A model generated the notes under the pieces. That model ran no database searches and was not told the DNA's origin. It saw only the letters and a program-made list of their open reading frames with translations. Made by a program: the position numbers and the translations under genes. Positions 1 through 7,901 of a stretch of DNA of 64,000 nucleotides are shown here, in pieces (position 1 is the stretch's first letter; each line of letters begins with the position of its first letter). Location of the stretch: contig NZ_VCNG01000003.1 of NCBI RefSeq assembly GCF_006227205.1, forward strand, positions 372,001 to 436,000. Reading direction: 5' to 3'. The stretch comes from Pseudomonas sp. ICMP22404 (GTDB lineage Bacteria > Pseudomonadota > Gammaproteobacteria > Pseudomonadales > Pseudomonadaceae).

Positions 1-801
1 GCCATAGATCGTCAGGGCGATAGAGAAATAGATGAAACAGAACAGCGCGATCTGCCGGTCGGCGAGCAGCTTGAACATCGATGGCTTGACCACCTGCGCG
101 GCTTCCCGGGCCCGCTGTTCTTCGGCAATCGTCGCGGTCAACACGGCTTTCTCTTCGGCGGTCAACCATTTGGCCTGGTTGGGGTGCGATTGCAGCCAGA
201 ACCAGACAAACCCGCACAGCACGATAGAGGCAAAACCTTCGATCAGGAACATCCACTGCCAGCCATGCAGGCCCATGCCGCTGACATTCAACAGCGCACC
301 TGACACCGGCCCGGAAATCACCGAAGCGATGGCCGAACCGCTGAGGAAGATCGCCATCGCCTTGCCGCGCTCGTTGGCCGGCAACCATTGAGTGAAGTAG
401 TAGATGATGCCGGGAAAGAACCCCGCCTCCGCTGCGCCGAGAATGAAGCGCAGCACGTAGAAACTGGTTTCGCCGCGCACGAAGGCCATGGCCATCGCCG
501 CCGCGCCCCAGGTGAACATGATCCGCGTCAGCCAGGCCCGGGCGCCGTAGCGTTGCAGGAGCATGTTGGACGGTACTTCGAACAGCGCGTAGCCAACGAA
601 GAACAGCCCGGCGCCAAGGCCATAGGCGGCGGCACCAATACCCAGGTCGGTTTCCAGGTGGCTGCGTACGAAACCGATGTTGACCCGGTCGATGTAGTTG
701 ACGATGAACATCACCACCACCAGGGGCAGTACATGACGTTTGACCTTGGCCGCGGCGCGCGCCAGGGTACTGTCATCGGTGGAGTCCGGTACGTTGTTCA
801 A
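1..801 (-). CDS. MFS transporter, ACS-like family (3' truncated by window edge)
   Basis: Inner-membrane secondary transporter of the major facilitator superfamily; 267 codons are visible and the C-terminal half lies left of the window. The N-terminal region carries the VNYIDRVNIG signature typical of the anion:cation symporter family (sugar acids, phthalate, hydroxyphenylacetate), followed by hydrophobic segments and a cytoplasmic stretch after six helices. The start is taken as TTG at 801 because GGGAGG lies just upstream on the minus strand and no in-frame ATG gives the full first helix. It is divergent from the LysR gene at 910, which probably controls it. The substrate cannot be told from sequence. 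Confidence 0.85.
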   Translation of the reverse strand, partial: MNNVPDSTDDSTLARAAAKVKRHVLPLVVVMFIVNYIDRVNIGFVRSHLETDLGIGAAAYGLGAGLFFVGYALFEVPSNMLLQRYGARAWLTRIMFTWGAAAMAMAFVRGETSFYVLRFILGAAEAGFFPGIIYYFTQWLPANERGKAMAIFLSGSAIASVISGPVSGALLNVSGMGLHGWQWMFLIEGFASIVLCGFVWFWLQSHPNQAKWLTAEEKAVLTATIAEEQRAREAAQVVKPSMFKLLADRQIALFCFIYFSIALTIYG

Positions 802-885
802 GGGGAGCCTCCCAATCGTTGTTTTTGTGGGGAACGGCTCGATGATGGACGGCGTGTATTGTTCCCGTCTAATCTAACTTGGCAC

Positions 886-910
886 TTGATTGATACCTGG
901 ATTGAATCAA
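886..910. promoter_or_regulatory. Possible LysR-type operator between divergent MFS and LysR genes
   Basis: TTGATT (886-891) and AATCAA (905-910) form a 6-bp inverted repeat with a 13-bp spacer, matching the general T-N11-A dyad shape of LysR boxes. It abuts the LysR start codon, so autoregulation is plausible. This is a weak call based only on symmetry and position. Confidence 0.3.
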
Positions 911-1800
911 TGTTTGAACTGGCCCAGCTGCGCTGCTTTACCACCGTCGCAACGGAACTCAATTTCCGCCGCGCCGCCGAACGGTTGAACATGACCCAGC
1001 CGCCCTTGAGCCGGCAGATCCAACTGCTGGAGCATCACCTGGGCGTCGAGCTGTTCACCCGCAGCACCCGCAGCGTTGCCCTCACCGCCGCCGGCCGGGC
1101 TTTTTTCATCGAGGCGCAGAACCTGCTGGAGCAGGCGCAACAAGCCGCCACGGCCGCCCGGCGCTTCGCCCAGGGCGACATCGGCTCGGTCACCATCAGC
1201 TTCGTCGGCAGTGCGGTGTACGAGTTCCTGCCCAAGGTCATTGCCGAAGCACGGCTGAAACAGCCCCAAGTGAAAATCGTCCTGTCGGAAATGAACACCT
1301 ACCAACAGCATGAAGCCTTGCGCGCGCGGCGTATCGACCTGGGCATCGTCCGCTCGCCGCTGCTGGAAACCGGCTACGCCACCGAATGCCTGGTGCGCGA
1401 GCCCTTTGTCCTGGCGGTGCCTGCAAGTCATCCGCTGGCCCGTGCCGAATCCGTCAGCGTCCAGGACCTCGATGGCGAGCCGTTTCTGATGTATTCCCAC
1501 TCCGCCTACCCACCCTTCAACGAATTGCTCACCGGCATGCTCCGCTCGGCCCGGGTCGCGCCGCAATTCGTGCAATGGCTGGGCTCATCACTGACGATCC
1601 TGGCGCTGGTCAACGCCGGCATGGGCCTGGCGCTGGTGCCGCGCTGTGCCACCAGCGTGGTGTTCAAGCAGGTGGTGTTCCGGGAAATCGATCTGGGCGA
1701 AGGGGTACAGAGCGAGTTGCATCTGGTGTGGCACGAAGACAATGACAACCCGGCGTTCACCATGTTACTGGAAGGGATTCGGGGGGCGGTTCGGGGGTGA
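910..1800 (+). CDS. LysR-family transcriptional regulator
   Basis: Regulator of 296 aa with an N-terminal winged helix (about residues 1-60; the NFRRAAERLNMTQPPLSRQI stretch is the recognition helix region) and a C-terminal periplasmic-binding-like effector domain (about 90-290). The length is standard for the family. The ATG at 910 starts directly on the conserved first helix; a longer in-frame reading back to 388 runs antisense through the divergent transporter and is not coding. The likely target is the adjacent ACS-type MFS gene. The closest general type is the BenM/CatR/TfdR-like group, but the inducer is unknown. Confidence 0.9.
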   Translation: MFELAQLRCFTTVATELNFRRAAERLNMTQPPLSRQIQLLEHHLGVELFTRSTRSVALTAAGRAFFIEAQNLLEQAQQAATAARRFAQGDIGSVTISFVGSAVYEFLPKVIAEARLKQPQVKIVLSEMNTYQQHEALRARRIDLGIVRSPLLETGYATECLVREPFVLAVPASHPLARAESVSVQDLDGEPFLMYSHSAYPPFNELLTGMLRSARVAPQFVQWLGSSLTILALVNAGMGLALVPRCATSVVFKQVVFREIDLGEGVQSELHLVWHEDNDNPAFTMLLEGIRGAVRG

Positions 1801-1972
1801 TTTCTGAAGCATAAGTGAATCGCCTGCCAGACAGGCTCAGATAACCTGCCCCAACTGAATAAAGAGACCAAATACCGCCTGAAAGTCTTATATAAAACTG
1901 TCAAACCTGACAGTTCTCTATTCAATAAAAATAAAAAACAATCACGTCTCCGCCCCCTTCGGAGAACGCGAA

Positions 1973-2173
1973 ATGCGAAACCACACTTGTACTGAACAGA
2001 GCTTTAAAAATTATCGTCCTGACGACTTAATCTTCATTGAAGGTAAGGACGGTTCAAGTAAAAAAGTTTACTTCAAATTTGTTTTTGCTGGACGACTTAG
2101 CTATAAAGATATGAATTCCAATGAGTACTCAGTTGAAGTTTCAGAATTATCTGACACCTATCAAATCAGTTAA
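1973..2173 (+). CDS. Small AT-rich hypothetical protein
   Basis: A 66-aa polar protein with no signal peptide or membrane segment and no recognised domain. It has many Lys, Ser, Tyr and Asp residues and a beta-rich feel (KVYFKFVFAG, NEYSVEVSEL). GGAG lies about 10 nt before the ATG, and a strong intrinsic terminator follows at 2213-2244, so it looks like a complete monocistronic unit. Its base composition is far more AT-rich than any neighbour, suggesting recent acquisition. No function is assigned. Confidence 0.6.
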   Translation: MRNHTCTEQSFKNYRPDDLIFIEGKDGSSKKVYFKFVFAGRLSYKDMNSNEYSVEVSELSDTYQIS

Positions 2174-2212
2174 CTTCCTGTCAGAAGCCAGGGGGTTCAT
2201 CTATTCATTTCA

Positions 2213-2244
2213 GAGCCTGATTGAAACTATCAGGCTCTTTTTTT
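2213..2244 (+). terminator. Rho-independent terminator
   Basis: GAGCCTGA (2213-2220) pairs with TCAGGCTC (2230-2237) around a 9-nt loop and is followed by seven T residues. It ends the small gene at 1973. Confidence 0.85.
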
Positions 2245-2489
2245 ACGTTCCACGCACACGGTCAATAAAGGAACATCCGCCCTTACGGTCCAACGGGTCG
2301 TTCCTGAGTGCCTCTGCACAACCCAGCAGGAGCATGCTCCCTCTCCACAAGGCCTGCGAACGATGCGCACGCTTTGCCACGACCCACACCTTCGCTATCC
2401 TCACGCTCAAAACAGTTGTACGATGACAGACGAGCACATTCCAAAGCGCTCACACTATTCCTCATGCCTACAACAACAAGGAAACACCC
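2245..2489. other. Intergenic stretch without recognised feature
   Basis: Between the terminator and the secreted protein at 2490. It presumably contains the promoter of that gene, but no convincing -35/-10 pair, repeat or RNA was seen. Confidence 0.5.
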
Positions 2490-2924
2490 ATGAAGAAAGC
2501 GACATTGGTCATCAGCTTCCTGTGCCTGTTCAGCGGCTACGCAGCCACGGCCGTTGCTTCGGCCGAGCAAGACGTGGCCCAGGCCGTCGACCACCTGACC
2601 CAGGCCATGCTGCACAAGGACATTCCCCAGCTTCAGGCCTTGGCTGCCGAGAACCTCACCTACGGTCACTCCAGCGGCAACATCCAGGACAAGAAAGCTT
2701 TCATCGCCGACATCGAAACCGGCAAGAGCGCGTTCAAGACCCTGGAAATGAAGAATCAGAAAATCACCCTGTCAGGTGACACCGCCCTGGTGCGCAACCA
2801 TTTCTCGGCCCAGGCGATCAAGGGCACCGACATCGTGCCGACTGAAATCGAGAACTTTCAGATCTGGCAGAAGCAGAAGAATGGCAAGTGGCTGCTGATC
2901 GGGCGGCAGGCGTTCAAGTTCTAA
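2490..2924 (+). CDS. Secreted NTF2-like (SnoaL/DUF4440-type) protein
   Basis: A 144-aa protein with a cleavable signal peptide (about residues 1-24, ending in AVASA) followed by a cone-shaped alpha+beta NTF2-like domain. Alternating helices (EQDVAQAVDHLTQAM) and strands end in the family's characteristic C-terminal strand (GKWLLIGRQAFKF). DUF4440-type proteins are small ligand-binding or dimeric scaffold proteins; no catalytic residues can be named. It is probably periplasmic. It stands alone, with a palindromic repeat and a convergent LysR gene downstream. Confidence 0.75.
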   Translation: MKKATLVISFLCLFSGYAATAVASAEQDVAQAVDHLTQAMLHKDIPQLQALAAENLTYGHSSGNIQDKKAFIADIETGKSAFKTLEMKNQKITLSGDTALVRNHFSAQAIKGTDIVPTEIENFQIWQKQKNGKWLLIGRQAFKF

Positions 2925-2980
2925 TCACCTCCACAGGGTCTGTCAGTAGACAGTGATCTTGCGGTCAACCCAGGACCCAA

Positions 2981-3052
2981 TGTGGGAGCGAGCCTGCTCG
3001 CGATGGCGTCAGTCCAGTGACTACCGCTATCGCGAGCAGGCTCGCTCCCACA
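2981..3052. repeat. REP-type inverted repeat pair (GTGGGAGCGAGCCTGCTCGCG family)
   Basis: Two copies of the element in opposite orientation, TGTGGGAGCGAGCCTGCTCG at the left and its complement at the right, around a short variable centre. It lies between convergent genes and could fold into a long hairpin in RNA. Confidence 0.9.
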
Positions 3053-3062
3053 GGGATTGCCC

Positions 3063-3986
3063 TTAGCCGCCAGCCCACTGCTCCCGATGCTGCAACAGGA
3101 AATCGACGAAGGCGCGAACCCGTTGGGGCATGTAGCGGCCATGGGGATAGAGCAAGGTGAAGGGACGTGAGCGACCACTGAATGGCTGCAGCACTTCCAC
3201 CAGGTCTCCGTCCGCCAGTTCCTGCTCGACGATGAAGCGGTAGGTCTGGAACAGTCCCGCGCCATGCTTGGCCAGCGTCACCCCCCCCAGCACATCGTCC
3301 GAACAGCAATAGTTACCCTGACCGAATACCTCCCGCTCCTTGCCGTCGACATTGAACAGCCAGGAAATTCGCCGGCCGCTGCTGGGCAACTCGAACTGAA
3401 TGCATTCGTGATCGTCCAGGTCTTCGAGGGTGCGCGGCGTGCCGACCCTGCGCAGATAGTCCGGCGCCGCGACCACCACCAGCTTCGCATCCTCCAGCAA
3501 GCGTGCAATCAGAGAAGAGTCTGGCTGGGCGCGGACCCGAATCGCCAGGTCATAGCCCTCGGCGACGAAGTCGATATTCCGGTTGCTCAGGTGCACGTCC
3601 ACGCTGACTTGCGGGTACAGCGCACGGAATGCCGGCAGCAAGGGCAGGATCCGGTGATGACCATAGGTCGTGGGCAGGCTGATGCGCAGTTGCCCGGACG
3701 GCATCGATTGCGCCCCCATCATCTCCTGTTGCGCCTCCACCAGTTGGGTCAACGCCTGCCGGCACTGCTCGAAATAGGTCTTGCCGGCGTCGGTCAGGCG
3801 GATGCTGCGGGTGGTGCGTACGAACAGGCGCGAACCCAGGCGTTCCTCCAGGCGAAAAATCGAACGGCTCACCGCCGCCGGGGTCACGCCTGCCACCTGG
3901 GCCGCTGCCGTGAAGCTGCCCGCTTCGGCTGCCAGGCAAAACAGTTCTATGCTGCCCAACTGCAGGTCTTCGAAATGTCGCTTCAT
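3063..3986 (-). CDS. LysR-family transcriptional regulator
   Basis: A 307-aa LysR regulator of the CrgA/YafC-like group. The N-terminal helix-turn-helix (about residues 12-70, SFTAAAQVAGVTPAAVSRSI) is followed by a substrate-binding domain with the typical GQLRISLPTTYG linker near residue 95 and CIQFELPSSGR later. It is divergent from the tautomerase gene at 4114 with about 127 bp between the starts, so that gene is the natural target candidate. The effector is unknown. Confidence 0.9.
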   Translation of the reverse strand: MKRHFEDLQLGSIELFCLAAEAGSFTAAAQVAGVTPAAVSRSIFRLEERLGSRLFVRTTRSIRLTDAGKTYFEQCRQALTQLVEAQQEMMGAQSMPSGQLRISLPTTYGHHRILPLLPAFRALYPQVSVDVHLSNRNIDFVAEGYDLAIRVRAQPDSSLIARLLEDAKLVVVAAPDYLRRVGTPRTLEDLDDHECIQFELPSSGRRISWLFNVDGKEREVFGQGNYCCSDDVLGGVTLAKHGAGLFQTYRFIVEQELADGDLVEVLQPFSGRSRPFTLLYPHGRYMPQRVRAFVDFLLQHREQWAGG

Positions 3987-4113
3987 AATTCGTTACACCG
4001 TGTATCAACTGAAGATCGTAGAGGTCTGTTTATCAGCCCGTGGCGTATAAATACAGTGGCTTCGGTCGCGCTGGGAAACCTGCGCGCCTTCTCTCAACCA
4101 GCAGGAGTGCAAC

Positions 4114-4320
4114 ATGCCTTTCGTCAATGTGCGTATCACCCGCGATGGCGTCACCCGCGAACAGAAAGCCCAGGTGATCTCGGAGATCACTGAAACCCTC
4201 CAGCGTGTACTGGGCAAGGATCCGCACCTGACCCATATCGTGATCGAGGAAGTCGATACGGATAACTGGGGTTATGCGGGCATGACAACCACGCAATACC
4301 GAAGTCTTCCCAAGGAGTGA
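4114..4320 (+). CDS. 4-oxalocrotonate tautomerase family protein
   Basis: A 68-aa tautomerase-superfamily subunit beginning Met-Pro. Pro-1 after Met removal is the catalytic general base of this family (keto-enol tautomerisation; oligomeric 4-OT fold). The beta-alpha-beta pattern (PFVNVRITRD, then helix, then HIVIEEVDTDNWGYAG) is complete. The 4-OT-type Arg-11 equivalent is present only loosely (RITRDG), so the substrate is uncertain. It has a CAGGAG ribosome-binding site and its own terminator, and may be controlled by the divergent LysR gene. Confidence 0.85.
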   Translation: MPFVNVRITRDGVTREQKAQVISEITETLQRVLGKDPHLTHIVIEEVDTDNWGYAGMTTTQYRSLPKE

Positions 4321-4336
4321 GGATCTGCTTTCATCG

Positions 4337-4363
4337 AGCCCGGCTGATTGACCGGGCTTTTTT
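4337..4363 (+). terminator. Rho-independent terminator
   Basis: AGCCCGG (4337-4343) pairs with CCGGGCT (4352-4358), followed by a T run. It ends the tautomerase transcript. Confidence 0.85.
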
Positions 4364-4387
4364 GTGCCTGTCAGCCCTATTTCCCCC

Positions 4388-4476
4388 TGTGGGAGCGAGC
4401 CTGCTCGCGATAGCGGTGTGTCAGCTGAAAATTGTTCTACTGACAGACCGCTATCGCGAGCAGGCTCGCTCCCACA
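4388..4476. repeat. REP-type inverted repeat pair (GTGGGAGCGAGCCTGCTCGCG family)
   Basis: The left arm TGTGGGAGCGAGCCTGCTCG and its complement at the right end flank a centre with GTGTGTCAG/CTGACAGAC sub-palindromes. Confidence 0.9.
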
Positions 4477-4627
4477 AGGGGCTTGGGTTGAATGAGAGAT
4501 TAATTACATCAAGTATCAACTCAAGTACCACCCGCCCCGTTTATCAATCTCCAGCGCATCAATACCCTGATCTCAACCAGCGCCACTACCGGCGCAGCGG
4601 TTCAACTCAACGATCAGGAGTCACATC

Positions 4628-5362
4628 ATGAGTCTCGACAAAACCGTCATCATCACCGGCGCCTCCAGCGGCATAGGCCTGGGTCTGGTCAAGGCGTTTC
4701 TGGACCGGGGTTATAACGTGGTCGGCAATGCCCGTTCCCGCGCGGGGCTGGACGACGCCGCCGGGCGGTTCGATCATTCGGCCCGTTTCATCGGTGTGGC
4801 CGGCGATATCGCCGCCCCTGCCACGTCGACCCAGCTCATCGCCAAAGCCATCGAAGCGTTCGGCGCCGTTGATGGGCTGGTGAACAATGCCGGGTTCTTC
4901 CTGCCCAAACCCTTCATCGAATACAGCCCCCAAGACCTGGAGTCGTTGCTGGACACCAACCTCAAGGGACTGGTCTACGCCAGCCAGGCGGCCGCCGCGC
5001 ACATGATCGGTCGCCGGCAGGGCTTCATCATCAACATTTCCGCCGCTGTGGCCCTGCAGCCGAATATCCAGGTGCCAGCCGCACTGCCGGTGTTGATCAA
5101 GGGCGGCGTCAACCAGATGACCCGGGCCCTGGCCCTCGAGCTGTCGCCGCACAACATCAAGGTCAACGCCGTCGCGCCCGGGATCATCGATACGCCGATG
5201 CATGACCCGGCCCATCGCGAATTCCTCAACCACCTGGCCCCGGCCGGCCGCGTGGGCACCATAGGGGAAATCGCCGAGGCCGTGCTGTATCTGGCGAGCG
5301 CCGACTTTACGACCGGCGCGGTACTGCCGGTGGATGGCGGGATGAGCACGGGTAAGTGGTAG
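4628..5362 (+). CDS. SDR-family protein lacking the canonical catalytic Tyr
   Basis: A 244-aa short-chain dehydrogenase/reductase with the N-terminal cofactor motif TGASSGIG (about residues 10-17), NNAG (about 88-91) and a C-terminal PVDGGM motif, so the Rossmann fold and NAD(P) site are intact. The catalytic segment is divergent: the usual YxxxK reads PVLIK, with Lys kept and Tyr replaced by Pro, while the upstream Ser (NISA) is present. It may belong to a divergent SDR subclass or have a non-redox role. AGGAG lies upstream of the ATG. It is monocistronic between palindromic repeats. Confidence 0.85.
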   Translation: MSLDKTVIITGASSGIGLGLVKAFLDRGYNVVGNARSRAGLDDAAGRFDHSARFIGVAGDIAAPATSTQLIAKAIEAFGAVDGLVNNAGFFLPKPFIEYSPQDLESLLDTNLKGLVYASQAAAAHMIGRRQGFIINISAAVALQPNIQVPAALPVLIKGGVNQMTRALALELSPHNIKVNAVAPGIIDTPMHDPAHREFLNHLAPAGRVGTIGEIAEAVLYLASADFTTGAVLPVDGGMSTGKW

Positions 5363-5380
5363 GCATCGCCACAGCCCCAT

Positions 5381-5468
5381 TGTGGGAGCGAGCCTGCTCA
5401 CGATGGCGGTGTGTCAGATGGAAATTATTGACTGACAGACCGCTATCGCGAGCAAGCTCGCTCCCACA
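5381..5468. repeat. REP-type inverted repeat pair (GTGGGAGCGAGCCTGCTCGCG family)
   Basis: Opposed arms separated by a short variable centre containing GTGTGTCAG and CTGACAGAC. It lies between the convergent SDR and TonB-receptor genes. Confidence 0.9.
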
Positions 5469-5483
5469 GGGAGTGCACTTGCT

Positions 5484-7613
5484 TTAGAGGGTATAGGAAA
5501 TGCCCGCCTGCACCGTTCGCGGTGCGCCCGGGTAGGCGTAGACGTTGCCGAAGGCGCCTTCCTCGTAATCGGCGTCGAACAGGTTCTTCAGGTCCAGGTT
5601 CAGGCGGATCCGTTCGTTGACCTTGTAGTAGCCGAGCAGGTCGACGACGGTATAGCTGTCCATCGAGAACGCATTCGCCGCGGTCTGGCCGGCCCGCTCA
5701 TCCACGTATCTGACACCTGCTCCCAGGCCCAGCCCCTTGAGGCCACCGTCCTGGAACTCGTAGACGTTCAACAGACTGAAGGTGTTCTTCGGCACGTTGA
5801 GCAGGCGGGTGCCGCTGGGGATACTGGTGTCCTTGGTCACCTCGGCATCGACATAAGCATAGCCGCCGATCATGCGCCACTCCGGTGTCAGGTTGCCCGC
5901 CACGTTCAGGTCGAAGCCACGGCTGCGCACTTCGCCTGCCGCCACACTGAAAGTCGAATCCACTGGATCGGTGGTAAGTACGTTGCGTTTTTCGATCTGG
6001 TAGATGGCGGCATCGACACTCAGCTGACGATCCAGCGCTTCCCACTTCACGCCCATCTCATGGGACTTGCCCTCTTCCGGCTTGAATCCGCCACCCTGAC
6101 GGCTGGCACCGGTGTTGGGCTTGAAAGAACGGGCAGTGTTCGCGTAAACGGCCACTGTGTCAGTCAGGTCGTAAATCACCCCGACCCGCGGCGTGACCGC
6201 GCTGTCATTCTTGTCCCAGTTCCTGCCATTGGGCACGAAGGTCTCGTACTCATGTTCAAAGCGCTCGAAACGCGTCCCCGCCAACAGCTTCAGGCGCTCG
6301 GTGAGCGCCACCTGATCCTGGACGAACACACCGAATGTCTTGAGGTTTTCCTGGTCGTCGGTGGGGGTACGTGTCAGGGCCGGACGAGGCTGACCATACA
6401 CCGGATCGAAGATATCGATCGGGTAGGCACCCGCCCCGGCGGCGGAACGCTGAATGATCGACTGATAGTCGTAGTCTTCGTACTCGACCCCGGTCAACAA
6501 CGTGTGCTCGAACCCGCCGGTTGAAAAGTGCCCGGTGAGGTTGAGCTGCGTGTCCCGGTCGGTCCATTCCAGTTTGCGGTAATTGAAGTTACGGCCCAGG
6601 GTGCGGCCGTCGGCGGCGATGCCGTTGCCTTCCACTGCGTTGCCCTGCAAGGTGCCGTCGAGCCACTGGGTGCCACCGGCCAGGGTCCAGTCGTCGTTGA
6701 GCATGTGCTCGAAACGCAGCTGCGCCATGTTGTTGTCGTTGTGCAATTTGCCGGCGTCTTTTTCGCCGAAGAAGGTATCCCGGGAGGCCGTGCCACGCTG
6801 GCCAGCGTAATGCGTCAGGCCACGGTCCAGCGGATGGTTGTTGCGCATGAAGTCGCCTTCGAACGTCAGGCGGGTGGTGTCGTTGACCTGCCAGCTCAGC
6901 ACCGGCGCGACGCCATAACGCTCGGTCTCGACATGGTCGCGGAAGGTGTCGCCACCCTCACCGATCACGTTCAGGCGATAGGCCAGGCGCCCCTCCTCAT
7001 CCAACGGCCCGGATGCATCCAGCGTGCCGCGACGCATGCCCTGGTCGTTGAGCTGGCTGCCCAGGGTCACCGTGCGCTCGGCCAGCGGTTGCTTGGACAC
7101 CACGTTGAAGGTGCCGCCCGGATCGCCACGGCCGTACAGCATGGTCGCCGGGCCGCGCAGCACTTCAAGCCGCTCGATGGTATTGGCGTCGGGCATGTTC
7201 GGGTAGCCACGGTTGATCGGGAAACCGTTGCGATAGAACTCTCCGGTGGTGAAGCCGCGCACCGTGAACGTGGTCAGGCCCTGGCCGCCGAAGTTGTTGG
7301 CCCGCCCCACGCCACCCGCGTAATCGAGGGCATCCTGCAGGCGTGTAGCGCCGAGGTCTTCCACCACGTCGCGGGACACTACGCTGATGGATTGCGGGGT
7401 TTCATGAATGGCGGTGTCGGTGCGCGTGGCGCTGGCCGAACGGGTGGCGTGATAGCCGTTGACGGGCCCCTGCGCGGTTTCAGTGTCCGAAAGCCCCACG
7501 ATGTCCGTGGCCTGCAACTCCAGCGGCGCCCGGTCCGGGGCGATGGGCTCATCTGCCCAGGTGGAAACGGAATAAGCCTGGAGCACACACAGTGAAACGA
7601 GAATCCGACGCAT
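5484..7613 (-). CDS. TonB-dependent siderophore receptor
   Basis: A 709-aa outer-membrane receptor for ferric siderophores. A signal peptide (about 1-20, cleaved near WADE) is followed by a plug domain (about 60-190) with the IHETPQSISVVSRD motif typical of ferrichrome/pyoverdine-class receptors and GRGDPGGTFNVVSKQP. A 22-strand barrel follows, with the C-terminal NLFDADYE signature. No extra N-terminal signalling domain is present, so FecA/FpvA-type sigma-factor signalling is not expected. The final residue is Leu rather than the usual aromatic. It stands alone, with no synthetase or reductase beside it, so the ligand may be a xenosiderophore. Confidence 0.92.
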   Translation of the reverse strand: MRRILVSLCVLQAYSVSTWADEPIAPDRAPLELQATDIVGLSDTETAQGPVNGYHATRSASATRTDTAIHETPQSISVVSRDVVEDLGATRLQDALDYAGGVGRANNFGGQGLTTFTVRGFTTGEFYRNGFPINRGYPNMPDANTIERLEVLRGPATMLYGRGDPGGTFNVVSKQPLAERTVTLGSQLNDQGMRRGTLDASGPLDEEGRLAYRLNVIGEGGDTFRDHVETERYGVAPVLSWQVNDTTRLTFEGDFMRNNHPLDRGLTHYAGQRGTASRDTFFGEKDAGKLHNDNNMAQLRFEHMLNDDWTLAGGTQWLDGTLQGNAVEGNGIAADGRTLGRNFNYRKLEWTDRDTQLNLTGHFSTGGFEHTLLTGVEYEDYDYQSIIQRSAAGAGAYPIDIFDPVYGQPRPALTRTPTDDQENLKTFGVFVQDQVALTERLKLLAGTRFERFEHEYETFVPNGRNWDKNDSAVTPRVGVIYDLTDTVAVYANTARSFKPNTGASRQGGGFKPEEGKSHEMGVKWEALDRQLSVDAAIYQIEKRNVLTTDPVDSTFSVAAGEVRSRGFDLNVAGNLTPEWRMIGGYAYVDAEVTKDTSIPSGTRLLNVPKNTFSLLNVYEFQDGGLKGLGLGAGVRYVDERAGQTAANAFSMDSYTVVDLLGYYKVNERIRLNLDLKNLFDADYEEGAFGNVYAYPGAPRTVQAGISYTL

Positions 7614-7705
7614 CGAAACACAACCTTAATGGAAAAACCGACCGTCTCCGGACAGTCGACAAGAATGTGTCGCGAAAGATACAGCAACTCATTCCTGTTT
7701 GACAC

Positions 7706-7724
7706 AAATTCCCATTAGCATTCC
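7706..7724 (-). promoter_or_regulatory. Weak candidate Fur box upstream of the TonB receptor
   Basis: AAATTCCCATTAGCATTCC lies about 95 bp before the receptor start and shares the repeated ATT/CATT spacing of Fur-binding hexamers. Iron regulation is expected for this receptor type, but the match is imperfect. Confidence 0.3.
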
Positions 7725-7787
7725 GCAGCCTGCGGTCACCATCGCCACTCGAGCGCCATCAAATCAAGGATCAACAACGAAGCACTC

Positions 7788-7878
7788 TGTGGGAGCAAAG
7801 CTTGCTCGCGATGGCGACAGACTCGCCAACATTGTTACCGACTGAGATCTCCAATCGCGAGCAAGCTTTGCTCCCACA
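7788..7878. repeat. REP-type inverted repeat pair (AAAGCTTGCTCGCG variant)
   Basis: TGTGGGAGCAAAGCTTGCTC at the left and its complement at the right. It is a sequence variant of the main family (AAAGCTT instead of GAGCCTG) with both arms changed in concert, which implies the hairpin is conserved. Confidence 0.9.
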
Positions 7879-7901
7879 GAATCATGCATTCCTACCAACT
7901 C

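Noticed and set aside
388..909. In-frame extension of the LysR reading frame and other long frames over the MFS gene
   Set aside because: Antisense to a clearly conserved transporter; the LysR domain begins exactly at the ATG at 910.
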